From Robertmurraya_A mangrovi (GTDB taxonomy: Bacteria > Bacillota > Bacilli > Bacillales > Cytobacillaceae), in assembly GCF_034427655.1 (NCBI RefSeq), contig NZ_JAXOFX010000004.1:248001-312000 (forward strand): 64,000 nt of DNA, read 5' to 3'. Positions 52,801-62,600 of this stretch are shown in pieces. The translations under genes and the position numbers were made by a program. The notes beneath the pieces were generated by a model. That model was given only the letters and a program-made list of their open reading frames with translations. It had not been told where the DNA came from and made no database searches. How positions within the stretch are numbered: the stretch's first letter is position 1; each line of letters starts with the position of its first letter.

Positions 52801-53103
52801 TCATTTGGAATTATTAGTTACTAGTGAAAAAGAGTAACAGGGGATTAGTTTAATATTCTCTGCTAGACAAACCACGTCAATTAAAAATTTATGTATTAAA
52901 TAGCCGCCATATGCTCTAATTAAATCTGCATATAACTTGATAGATGAGGCCATAAATGGTGGTGAGAAGGGGGTTCCTCTTAAACCTAAGTAACAGATGT
53001 TATAAAAATACATATGTGGAATCTTTGGTACTCTAGCTATTCGATTTGATTCATGGAGAAGGTAAGTAACCTCGTGACAATTCGAGGCTCTATTAGTAAG
53101 AAT
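52801..53103 (-). pseudogene. Coding relic of unknown protein
   Basis: An open minus-strand frame of about 100 codons with strongly protein-like sequence (CYLGLRGTPFSPPFMASSIK, LYADLIRAYGGYLIHKFLID, VVCLAENIKLIP) but no ribosome binding site; it opens after a TAA with no start codon near. It looks like the 3' end of a gene whose 5' part is gone. I do not recognise the family. Confidence 0.4.
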
Positions 53104-53407
53104 TTATTCTGTTATGTAAATATTTACCGTGTTAAAAATAATAAAGGACCAAAACTTTAAAAGTAATGATCCTTTTACTCTTTAAAACTGCTTAATCTGG
53201 CTAAGTACTCTACCTAGTCTTCCTTCTTTTTTTGCATTATATGTTGTTTTAAACCCTTGAGCCTCATTTAAGCTATGTCCATTTGTTTCAAGCTCATACT
53301 GAAGTTACTGAAACAGTACATTGAATGCTCGGTCAGAATTCTTTTCCATTAGAGAAGCAGCTTCTTGATATTTTTTACCAAGATATCATTTTTAGACGAC
53401 TTATTAC

Positions 53408-53827
53408 TTACATACTTACATACTCAGCTTTTGCTTCGACAACTAGCTGGTCAATCTTACTTGTCTCTTGTGCTTCTAACTCACTGAATAAGGAGTTGAA
53501 TTTTCCTTTTATTTCTTCTAAGGATTTCTCTTCATCTTTGATAGTAGCCTTTTCTGTTTTCCCTTTATGAACATTCTTAGACTGCAGTGCTGTTTTATTT
53601 TTATCATTCTTTTTTTCTTGTTCTTCTTGATTTTTTTTTGTTGTTACAGCGGCAGATTTAGCAGTGCTATTATTAATTTCTTCATTATCTTCCTCAATCG
53701 TTAGTACGGTTGCTTTCCCATCCTTTTCCTTCTGAACAACAGGAATCGTTGTTTTCATTTCACTTTTCTTATAACCGTTTTTTTCTAAAGTTGTGTGAGC
53801 ATTAGTCCCCCAGGTCCTTTTTTTCTC
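53408..53827 (-). pseudogene. Coding relic, Lys/Glu-rich
   Basis: The open frame carries on into the promoter of the divergent gene, and no ribosome binding site is seen. Its end (KSLEEIKGKFNSLFSELEAQ) resembles the helical blocks of the Lys/Glu-rich protein at 33817-34731 (SKYNSFKGKLNAQINKLKTV), so it may be a truncated relative. Confidence 0.35.
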
Positions 53828-53952
53828 TGTCTTTTTTGTCTCTAAAAATACTGTTAAGTAGGAAACTTTTAATGGAAAAATTTCAATTTTATAGTAAAAT
53901 ATACACATAGATTCTTTATAGTCTAATTTTCCTATCAGGAGGATGTTCAAAG

Positions 53953-54711
53953 ATGTTAAAAAAACTATCAAAAATAGTAGTCCTAGCTTTTGCTCTAAAC
54001 TTTTTAATGTTAACAGCAGGACAATTTATCGGTATTAACAACGAACAAGAAGTACATGCAGCAAAGAAAAAGATGACTCAAAAGATTTTCAATAAAGAGG
54101 CTTCTAAGTTATCTAAGTCTGTGAAAAGCTACAAATCTGAGCAATTAGAATTAGTTGAGACATTGTACAACAATAGATTGTCAAATGCATCTAATTTCGG
54201 GCTTTTCTTTGAGGAAGACACACTGGGTCTATCTGATGATGAACTAATAGAGTATTATTTAGGTATAGTTCAAAAGTTTGCTGACCGTGATGATATATTA
54301 GAGGAATATTTCCATCAAGACGAGATTGATATCATTGCTGATTACATGTACGATATCCAATCAGTTAATACGAAAATAACTAAACTATTAACGAAAATCA
54401 AAGAGTACGAGACAAAATATAATAGTTCAGTAAAATCAAAAAAATATGATTCAGCTCTTAAAGTTAGAAAAGATCAAATCAAAGCTTATAAACAATTAGG
54501 TTCTATACTAGAAGAGGGAATTAACCTGGAGTATGAATTATATTATGAAACTGAGGAGCTTTTTGAGTATATAAGTTATCCTGGTGACGAGTACGAGGAA
54601 GAAGAAGATTACGAAGAAGACTATGAAGAAGAGTACGAAGAAGATTATGAAGACGATTATGAAAATGAAGATGATTACTCTAACGAAGAAGACGAGGAAT
54701 TTCTTTATTAA
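53953..54711 (+). CDS. Secreted protein with acidic Asp/Glu/Tyr tail
   Basis: 252 aa. A signal peptide (LSKIVVLAFALNFLMLTAGQ) is cut near VHAAK. The centre is helical (KEASKLSKSVKSYKSEQLEL, LLTKIKEYETKYNSSVKSKK). From about residue 208 the tail is built from EEDY/EEEY/EDDY units, about 35 of its 45 residues acidic. Such tails bind Ca2+ or basic surfaces. No family recognised. AGGAGG lies before the ATG, though with long spacing. It has its own terminator. Confidence 0.65.
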   Translation: MLKKLSKIVVLAFALNFLMLTAGQFIGINNEQEVHAAKKKMTQKIFNKEASKLSKSVKSYKSEQLELVETLYNNRLSNASNFGLFFEEDTLGLSDDELIEYYLGIVQKFADRDDILEEYFHQDEIDIIADYMYDIQSVNTKITKLLTKIKEYETKYNSSVKSKKYDSALKVRKDQIKAYKQLGSILEEGINLEYELYYETEELFEYISYPGDEYEEEEDYEEDYEEEYEEDYEDDYENEDDYSNEEDEEFLY

Positions 54712-54743
54712 GCTAATCTTTTAGTAGAAATTAAAAGCAGTTT

Positions 54744-54777
54744 AAAGGCCTAGCTCTCATCAGCTAGGCTTTTTATA
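54744..54777 (+). terminator. Terminator of the acidic protein gene
   Basis: AAAGGCCTAGCT pairs with AGCTAGGCTTT around CTCATC, then T5. Confidence 0.85.
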
Positions 54778-54917
54778 TTCTTTGAGTAGGGTTGAAGTAT
54801 GAATCATTCATATGAAGTTAGTACAAACTATCTAATCTCTTTTTTAAAATACCTTTAATCTAGGTATTATTTATTATATACTTATAGCAACTAATATATG
54901 GAAAGGGAGAAATAATA

Positions 54918-56591
54918 TTGAAAAAGAATCTCGTGTTTTACTTCTTAGCTACATTTTTACTATTAGGAACCCTATTGCAAATTGAACCAGCAAATGTTCA
55001 TGCACAATCAAGTGAATTGTACTTAACTAGTGATTTAGTGACTAGTGAAAAAGATGCTTATTTTGATAAATGGAGTAGTGGAAGCTTCGAGGATACTTCG
55101 GGGCATTATAGCCCTAAGGGGATTGGTTTAGAACCTTATTATTCTAGTATTTATAGAACTTTTGCACAATTTCATATTGAAGATTACTCTTACACAACAT
55201 TAGAGACAAGAGTAGGGCTTCAAAATGGTTGGAACACTGGAGACCGTGGAGAAACAGAATTTATTATCTATGCAGATGATTTAAGAATTTATAGTAAAAC
55301 CTTTTCTAATACTACGCCTCCGGAGGATTTAAAGCTACAGATCCCTACTGGAACAAAGTACATAACTTTATATGCAGTTATGAGTAAAGGATCGCAAGGA
55401 AATCATGGGGCAATATTCGGTAACGCTAGGTTAACGAACACTTTACCTGCTTCCAGCAAAAAAGATATTTTAGCTTTAGATAATATTGGTACGTCCTCAG
55501 AAAAGGATGCATATGGTAGCGGTTGGAATTCTTCACCATTTAAAATGTCTGATGGGAAGCTAGTTGCTAGAGGTTACGGTTTATCTCCTTATTATTCTAG
55601 TACAACTAAAACTTACGCAACTTTTAATATACAGGATTATAATTATTCAACTTTTGAAACTAGAGTATCTTTAGACAATAAATGGGTAACAGGTGACAGA
55701 GGTAAGACAGAAGTAGTGATCTATGCAGATAATAAAAAGATTTATTCAAAAACCTTTAACAATAAAACATTAGCTCAAAATCTAAAACTAAGCCTTCCAA
55801 AAGGAACCAAGTATCTTACTTTATATGCTCTAGAAGAGAAAGGGACACAAGGAAATCACAGTGTGATCTTTGATAATCCATTCCTATCTAACAGTTTAAA
55901 GGCAAAATCAGCGGATGATACAGTTTCCCTTTATAATTTAGGAACGGCTGAGGGTAAGGATGCATATAGAGGCCAATGGAGCTCATATGTCTTCCAAATG
56001 TCAAATGGGCAATTAGTTCCTCACGCATATGGTTTAAAACCATATTATAGCAGTACATTTGAAACATATGCGAAATTCTTTGTAGCCGATTATTCATCTT
56101 CTTATCGTTCTCTCGAAACAAAAATCTCCCTGGACAACAAGTGGAGAACTGGAGACCGTGGTAAATCTGTTGTTTATGTTCTAGCAGATAATAAGGTGAT
56201 TTATACAACAACTTTCACTAATAAAACAGCTGCTAAAAACGTGGTATTATCTTTACCTTCAAATACCAAGTATTTAACGTTTAAAGCTAGTCACTCAAAA
56301 GGTGGTTATGGTCACGGTGTCATCATTGAAGATCCTAAACTAACTAAACGTCCTGCAGCACCGTCTGTAAGCAAAATTACAGCTAAAACAACAAAAGTGT
56401 TTGGAAAAGCAAAGGCTAATTCAACCGTAACGGTAAAGAATGGCAGTAAGACCATTGCAAAAGCAAAAGTTAGCAGCAAAGGAACATACTCAGTTAGAAT
56501 TCCAAAACAAAAAGCTGGCACTAAGTTGAAGTTTTATGTTACTTATAAGGGTTCAACTAGCGCTGCCAAACAAGTAACAGTTGCTAAATAG
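54918..56591 (+). CDS. Secreted protein with three NPCBM-like domains and C-terminal Ig-like module
   Basis: 557 aa from TTG with AAAGGGAGA upstream. After the signal peptide (cut near VHAQS) come three repeats of about 150 residues, starting near 35, 190 and 345. Each shows the entry SEKDAYxxxWSSxxF, GLxPYYSSxxxTYAxF, and the NPCBM core GDRGKTEVVIYADNKKIYSK followed by LxLPxGTKYLTLYA. NPCBM modules bind carbohydrate, usually attached to glycosidases; here there are only binding modules. The last 75 residues are an Ig-like module (KVFGKAKANSTVTVKNGSKT) shared with the proteins at 27863 and 31734. Inferred: a glycan-binding surface or matrix protein. Confidence 0.82.
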   Translation: MKKNLVFYFLATFLLLGTLLQIEPANVHAQSSELYLTSDLVTSEKDAYFDKWSSGSFEDTSGHYSPKGIGLEPYYSSIYRTFAQFHIEDYSYTTLETRVGLQNGWNTGDRGETEFIIYADDLRIYSKTFSNTTPPEDLKLQIPTGTKYITLYAVMSKGSQGNHGAIFGNARLTNTLPASSKKDILALDNIGTSSEKDAYGSGWNSSPFKMSDGKLVARGYGLSPYYSSTTKTYATFNIQDYNYSTFETRVSLDNKWVTGDRGKTEVVIYADNKKIYSKTFNNKTLAQNLKLSLPKGTKYLTLYALEEKGTQGNHSVIFDNPFLSNSLKAKSADDTVSLYNLGTAEGKDAYRGQWSSYVFQMSNGQLVPHAYGLKPYYSSTFETYAKFFVADYSSSYRSLETKISLDNKWRTGDRGKSVVYVLADNKVIYTTTFTNKTAAKNVVLSLPSNTKYLTFKASHSKGGYGHGVIIEDPKLTKRPAAPSVSKITAKTTKVFGKAKANSTVTVKNGSKTIAKAKVSSKGTYSVRIPKQKAGTKLKFYVTYKGSTSAAKQVTVAK

Positions 56592-56610
56592 TTAAAATAG
56601 GGTAAGTACG

Positions 56611-56645
56611 AAAAAGGAGTCTTCAAAAATGAAGACTCCTTTTGA
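56611..56645 (+). terminator. Terminator of the NPCBM-repeat gene
   Basis: AAAAGGAGTCTTC pairs with GAAGACTCCTTTT around AAAAAT; its inverted form also serves the convergent transglutaminase gene. Confidence 0.85.
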
Positions 56646-56671
56646 TAGATATAAACGAGAAACCATTTCAT

Positions 56672-57439
56672 CTACAGTGCCTTTGGATACTTTGTTGTAT
56701 TCCAACGATGGTCTTTTTTCAATTCCTTATCTGACACCATAAAATAGTCATGTCTTAGGATCTGTTTTCCGTCGTATGTAATAGGGTCATTCCAAGTAGG
56801 ATCCACATGGAAATATTTTTTCCCAACCTTTACTAAGTTCCAAGCATGTCCTTCCCAGCCACCATAGCTATTAGCATCCCCTGTGACAATATAGTTTGTG
56901 ATACCCTCTTTGTTTAAAAATATCTTCATGGCATAGGCATAACCTTGACAAACTGCCACTCCCTTAACTAAAGTTCCATAGGAGTTATAGCTGCTGTCAG
57001 GAATGGAACCTTTTTGATAATTCTTAATGTCATACTTAGTGTTATTGACGATGTAATCATGATAGTATTTAATTTTCTCTTTTATTGTCTTTTTGACTTG
57101 GGCTTTTTTATAGACAGAATTTACTTTCTTATTAAGCTTAGATATTTGCCCTTTAATGGTTTTTTTTGATCCAGAATAACCTAATATTAACCTTCCATCG
57201 GACCATAATAGAGTTTTAGAATGATTAAAGTAAAAGATTTCTGGATGATCTTCTAATACTTGATTTAATACATTAAACACCTGTTTGTTATATTTGACCT
57301 TAACCTCTGGTTGAAGCTTAATTAAAGCTGTGTAAATGGTTTTATAATTAGGATCCTTTGATAGATTAGATTTTGCGGAAACTGGTTGAAATGGTAACAG
57401 TAATAAGACCATACTAAAAAGAATCAATAACCTTTTCAT
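56672..57439 (-). CDS. Secreted transglutaminase-like protein
   Basis: 255 aa from ATG 57439, which follows AGGAG; the longer frame to 57517 has none. Signal peptide cut near VSAKS. The transglutaminase-like/cysteine protease fold is clear in the C-terminal half: KIKYYHDYIVNNTKYD, catalytic Cys in GVAVCQGYAYAMK, His in GWEGHAWNLVKVG and Asp in YFHVDPTWND, spaced as in transglut_core proteins. It could act as a wall-peptide peptidase or cross-linker. The substrate is not known. It is divergent from the amidase gene. Confidence 0.88.
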   Translation of the reverse strand: MKRLLILFSMVLLLLPFQPVSAKSNLSKDPNYKTIYTALIKLQPEVKVKYNKQVFNVLNQVLEDHPEIFYFNHSKTLLWSDGRLILGYSGSKKTIKGQISKLNKKVNSVYKKAQVKKTIKEKIKYYHDYIVNNTKYDIKNYQKGSIPDSSYNSYGTLVKGVAVCQGYAYAMKIFLNKEGITNYIVTGDANSYGGWEGHAWNLVKVGKKYFHVDPTWNDPITYDGKQILRHDYFMVSDKELKKDHRWNTTKYPKAL

Positions 57440-57795
57440 AGCTGAGCATCTCCTAAACAATGAAAATATATTTCTAATATCAATTATATAATAAAACTTA
57501 TCTCTAAAATACTTCATAAAAGTCTATTAGTATCAAAAATGGTAAAAAAAGCTTGATATAATTTTTTTTGCGCAATTTATCGAAAATTCATACTATACAA
57601 CAATACTTATATAAAAAGCTGTTTAGCGAAAAAGTTAGTAAACTCCAACAAAAACCAATAAAATCATTATATAGATATACCTTTAACCGTTAATTTCCAA
57701 AAAAAATGTCGGTTTTGGGTAAAAATCCCCTCTCTTTCATGTTACTATTGATTTATATTAGTAGTATCCTATTAAAACTAACAGGGGGGGACAAT
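57440..57795. other. Divergent intergenic region
   Basis: It separates the transglutaminase gene from the amidase gene. It holds a candidate promoter TTGCGC (57568)-17-TACTAT (57591) with a TTATCGAAAA Spo0A-like core between, and a run of seven G just before the amidase start. Confidence 0.4.
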
Positions 57796-59388
57796 ATGAT
57801 GAGCAAAAATTTATTAACTAGACTGATATGTTTCATATTAGTTTTCACTCTATTTACTCCTACATTTGGTCAAAAGACGGCGGAGGCAGCTTCTGTAGGC
57901 TGGAAAGTCAATGCTGATGTATTAAATGTAAGAGAAAAACCTGGAACGAAGTATAAAATAGTAGGGAAATTGAAAAAAAATCAAACGGTTACTCTACAAG
58001 AAAGAAAAGGTAGCTGGTCGAAAGTTACTTATGGTAAAAAAACAGCTTGGGTTGCATCAAAATACATAACATATAAAGCGTGGTCAGGGTATGTCTCTGC
58101 TAGCACTTTAAATGTGAGAAAATCCCCTACGACTAAATCTTCAGTTGTTTCTAAGTTAAAAAAAGGAACAAAAGTTAAAATAGTGGCACAGCAAGGTAGT
58201 TGGCTGCAAATATCCTATAAGAATACTAAAGGCTGGGTTTCTTCTACCTACGTTACCAATAAGGTTGTAAAAGCAAATGTAACAAAGCCTAAATCAAGTA
58301 TAGGGGATTACTATGTAACAGCTACTCTTCTAAATATAAGATCTAAACCTAGTACATCTTCAGATATTCTATATCGAGTAACTAAAAATACAAAAGTTGA
58401 ATTGCTAGAAAAGAAAGGTGACTGGGGACTAGTTAGAAATTCGGCCGGTAAAGAAGGTTGGGCTTACTTTTCTTACTTAAGTTCAAAAAAGCAGAGTGAA
58501 CCTTCTAAACCTCAAAAACCGGAGGAACCAGATCCATCAGAAGAAAATGGAGAAAACGATGAAACTGAAGAAACTGAGAACCCGGAAGAAACGGAACAAC
58601 CGGAACAACCGGAGGAATCAGAACAAACGCCAATTGATGAGCATACTTCATATACCGTTGTACTAAAAGAAGAAAGTAACATTCGTGAGGGGCAAGGAAC
58701 CCAGTATAAAAAGATTGCTGTTGAAAAAGCAGGAACAAGATTGATAGCACTTGGTGAGAAGGACGACTGGGTACAAGTACAAACAAGTAAGGGGTTAGTA
58801 GGCTGGGTTGCAGGTTGGCTAACCGTTCCCTTAGGTACATCTGGCCCGTTAAAAGGTAAGGTCTTTGTTCTAGATGCAGGTCACGGTGGAAAAGATCCTG
58901 GCGCAATGGGGAAAATTACAAATGAGAAAACTCTTAATCTAAATACAACTTTTGAAATAGAAAAGCTCCTTAAAAAAGCTGGTGCTGCAGTTGTATTAAC
59001 AAGAACGAATGACACTTACTTAACACTTGATCAAAGAGTTACCATTAGCCATAACATTAAACCAGATGCCTTTATCAGCGTCCATTATAATGCGGCTACA
59101 AAGACTAGTTCTGGTGTAATGACATTCTACTACAGTAAGGCAAAGGACCTTCAGTTAGCAAATGCTATTCAAAAGAAATTAGCAGAAGAAACGTCTCTAA
59201 AGAACCAAGGAGTGCGATACGGTAACTTTCATGTAACTAGAGAAAATAAATATCCTTCTGTTTTATTAGAACTAGGTTTTATTTCAAATCCAACGGAAGA
59301 AAAATTAATTGCTACAAAATCATACCAACAAAAAGCAGCTTTAGGAGTATACAAAGGTATACTAGACCATTTTAAAGTAAGTGAATAA
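57796..59388 (+). CDS. N-acetylmuramoyl-L-alanine amidase with four SH3 domains
   Basis: 530 aa autolysin cutting the bond between muramic acid and the stem peptide. The start at 57796 follows a G7 run acting as Shine-Dalgarno; a tandem ATG is at 57799. The longer frame to 57706 has no ribosome binding site. Signal peptide cut near AEAAS. SH3 domains begin near residues 36, 100, 180 and 290 (NADVLNVREKPGTKYKIVGK, ASTLNVRKSPTTKSSVVSKL, ATLLNIRSKPSTSSDILYRV, ESNIREGQGTQYKKIAVEKA), with a Pro/Glu/Thr linker before the fourth. The Amidase_3 domain shows zinc ligands H in LDAGHGG, E in ITNEKTLN and H in ISVHYNA, and catalytic E in LLELGFISN. Confidence 0.92.
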   Translation: MMSKNLLTRLICFILVFTLFTPTFGQKTAEAASVGWKVNADVLNVREKPGTKYKIVGKLKKNQTVTLQERKGSWSKVTYGKKTAWVASKYITYKAWSGYVSASTLNVRKSPTTKSSVVSKLKKGTKVKIVAQQGSWLQISYKNTKGWVSSTYVTNKVVKANVTKPKSSIGDYYVTATLLNIRSKPSTSSDILYRVTKNTKVELLEKKGDWGLVRNSAGKEGWAYFSYLSSKKQSEPSKPQKPEEPDPSEENGENDETEETENPEETEQPEQPEESEQTPIDEHTSYTVVLKEESNIREGQGTQYKKIAVEKAGTRLIALGEKDDWVQVQTSKGLVGWVAGWLTVPLGTSGPLKGKVFVLDAGHGGKDPGAMGKITNEKTLNLNTTFEIEKLLKKAGAAVVLTRTNDTYLTLDQRVTISHNIKPDAFISVHYNAATKTSSGVMTFYYSKAKDLQLANAIQKKLAEETSLKNQGVRYGNFHVTRENKYPSVLLELGFISNPTEEKLIATKSYQQKAALGVYKGILDHFKVSE

Positions 59389-59398
59389 TAAGTCGTTT

Positions 59399-59431
59399 AA
59401 CCCTCAGGAATTATTTCGTGAGGGTTTTTAT
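59399..59431 (+). terminator. Terminator of the amidase gene
   Basis: AACCCTCA pairs with TGAGGGTT, followed by TTTATAT. Confidence 0.85.
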
Positions 59432-59596
59432 ATATATAAAATCATACTAAAGTAGTGTTTATTTCCACTAATTGAAAAAAATGAAACTAATTTACTTTCC
59501 ATTCGTCTAATATATCAGGAATAAGTTTAGAGGAAAAATATGTAAAAATAACACGAAAAATGGACTAAACTTTCACAAGATATTTAACTATTAGTC

Positions 59597-59605
59597 TGTT
59601 ATACT
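59597..59605 (+). promoter_or_regulatory. Candidate extended -10 promoter of the large subtilase gene
   Basis: TGTTATACT fits TGnTATAAT with one change, 50 bases before the ATG. Confidence 0.45.
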
Positions 59606-59654
59606 AACTCTGACTTATTACCTTAGTAAAAAATAGAAGTAAGGGGGTTATTTA

Positions 59655-62600
59655 ATGAACAAATGGGCCAAAAAATTAACGATGCTAGGTCTAAGTGTTA
59701 GTTTGGTCGGTGCAGCATTCACTCCAAGTCTTACATACGGTCAATCAAAGACGGTCGTTACAAAAGCAGCTTTAAAATTAGAGCAACAAGAAGCAAACTG
59801 GTTAAAAGAAAAGAAAAAGGATGAAAAGGAAAGATCTTTTTACAGCGAAGATACACTAGTCATTAAATATAATAAGCCGTTAACAGTAAGTGACCATAAA
59901 AAAGCTGGTACAACGGTAGTTAGGCATGTTGCTGCCCTGAAATATGTAGTTGTTAAATTAAATAGAAATACAGAAATGAATGAGGCAATTGCTGCTTATG
60001 GCAAAAGTGCAAATGTTCTCTCAGTTGGCCCAAGTGCTCTCTTAACTACTCTAGGTACAGTAGATCCTAAAGTCAAACAGTCCTATCATTTATCACTATT
60101 ACAGATTGAAAAAGCACAAAAGCTTGCTGGGAAGAATGCTGTAACAGTAGCAGTCGTTGACACTGGAATGGACTCTAAGCACCCTGAGTTATCAGGTAAT
60201 TTACTCCCTAGCTATAATACAGTTGTTCCGTTAAACCAAGGATTGCCAGATTATCATGGCACACATGTAGCTGGCATTATTGCTTCCAAAAAGGATAACG
60301 GTATAGGTTCATATGGTATTAATCCGAATGCTAAGATTCTACCTGTTGATGTATTTAATAGAGGATGGGGTGCTTCAGATTACCATATAGCAGAAGGAAT
60401 ACTACATGCGATTGAAAAAGGTGCTAAGGTAATTAATATGAGCCTAGGTGGTCCTGGAAAGCTTCCGATTGTAGAAGATGCCATTAAACTAGCACTATCT
60501 AAAAATATTACCGTAATAGCGGCTGCAGGAAACAACGGTGACGATATGAATATGTATCCTGCATCCATTGAAGGGGTTATTAGTGTAGGTTCTACTAATA
60601 AAGATAATAAACTTTCATCCTATTCTTCATATGGATCATCAATAGACATAGTGGCGCCTGGTGAGAATGTTTATGCACCTATTTATGATTATGATAGAGA
60701 TATAAGTTTCGACTATTTAAGTGGTACATCTATGGCATCACCAGTTGTAGCAGGAGTGGTATCTCTACTGTTATCCAAACACCCTAAACTAACACCGGCT
60801 GAAGTGGAATATATTTTGAAACATTCAACCAAAGACCTTGGTGAAAAAGGATATGATACTAAATACGGTCACGGTTTAATTAATCCAGTTGCTGTTCTTT
60901 CATATGATATTAAAAAAATTCCAGCTTCCATTAAGGCACCTAAAACGGAAAAAGAAATCCTTGCCCAAGCAAAAAATGTTGAGTTCAGTGAGAATAAATT
61001 TGTTAACGAAGGTAAAATAACAAAAGCTAACGAAACACACTGGTTTAAGATGAATGTAAAAAAAGGTGAGTTCTACCAAACCTCATTAATGGGATCAAAG
61101 AAGTACGATTACCAATTTAAACTACATTTATATTCCTCAAAAGATGAGCTAGAAACCGTCAATGAGGTAAAGGAAGGAAAAACAGAAGGAAGATTAATAG
61201 AAATACCTAGGGATGGAGTACTAGTGGTTGGAGTTAAAGATTCCAATAATCATTATGATGACTCTGGAAAAGGTTTATCAAACTATAAATTATCTATTGA
61301 AAAAGCGGATGGAGTAAAAGAGGATGGAAACGATTTACAAAACGTTACAGAGGTTACGACTACTCCATTCAAATTAGATGGACTTACGTTTACAGGAAAA
61401 GACGGCGATGATGATTTCTTTAAAATAAATGTCGAAGATCCAAAAATGATAAAGATTAAGACTACAGCTGTACCGGGAATTGATCAAACTATTAAGGTAT
61501 ATCCTGCAGATCAATTGTTACTTCCACCTTCACCTGAGGGAGAACAAGCAACAGTAGATTTAGAAAAAATCATGGAAAACCCAATGTTCATAGGAAGTTC
61601 CTTTGGAGTAAGTGAAGGAGAAGAACTGATTTTTGATGCAATGCCGCAAATGGAATATATGATCGTTGTATCAAATAAGAAGAATCCTTACTATTACGAT
61701 TATTATTCAATGATGTATGGAAATGCTGATGTAAAAGTAGCTCCTTCTCTTGCGCCGTATACAATTGATATTGTGTCCCGTGAAATACCGGCTGATGAGG
61801 ATGGATGGCCAAATAACGGACCATCACCGGAAGAAAAGCTTGAAGATGGAACGATTGCTACTAAAGAATATGCAGAAATAAAAAAGGCTCAAACTCCTAA
61901 TATCGGTAAATTAGATGAAGCTAAGAAGGAATTAACGGAAGAAGAAAAGTGGATGAAACAAGTAATGGAGCTAGCTCTACCTTATGAAATTGGTAGCAAA
62001 GCTGAAGCGTTTTTACAAAGCCGTGGGGATGAGGATTGGTATAAACTATCACCTTCTAAAACAGGTATTTATCAGTTTAATTTAACCGGTGAAGAAAGTG
62101 ATATGCCTGCCATGCAAATCTTAAAGGTTAGTGAATATAAAGATGAAAAAGGTAATAAATATTCTTACTTTGAACATGTCGGTAATAATGCTGATTATGG
62201 TTGGTATGGTGATAAGGTAAATGAAAAATTCTATGTAGGGCTAAAAGAAAACGAGCATTATTATCTAGTTGTATCACCGGTATATGGAAAGCTTCCATAT
62301 AACAACTATAGCTTTAACTCAAAATTAGTGTTAGAAAATACACAAGATCAACACGAAGATAATGATACTTTTGAGAAAGCTAAAGAGATTAAGTCGGGCT
62401 CTATCCATGCAAATTTTGCTATGTCAAATGACCAAGATATTTATTACTACAAGTCAAAAGCAAAAGAGTTAGTGGGAATCTCCATCGGACAGGAAAAGCT
62501 CTCTAGTGCTAAGGCTTCCAAGTATCCAAAAGAATTACAAGGTCAAATCTTCACATATGCAATGGTTGTAGAAGATACGAATAAAAATAAAAAACTAGAC

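Larger units (their letters stand above)
52757..53952. other. Decayed region with two coding relics
   Basis: It lies between the operon and the acidic protein gene. It contains the relics at 52801-53103 and 53408-53827, and a hairpin near 53143-53176 (AAAGGAcc...TCCTTTT). No intact gene was seen. Confidence 0.45.
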
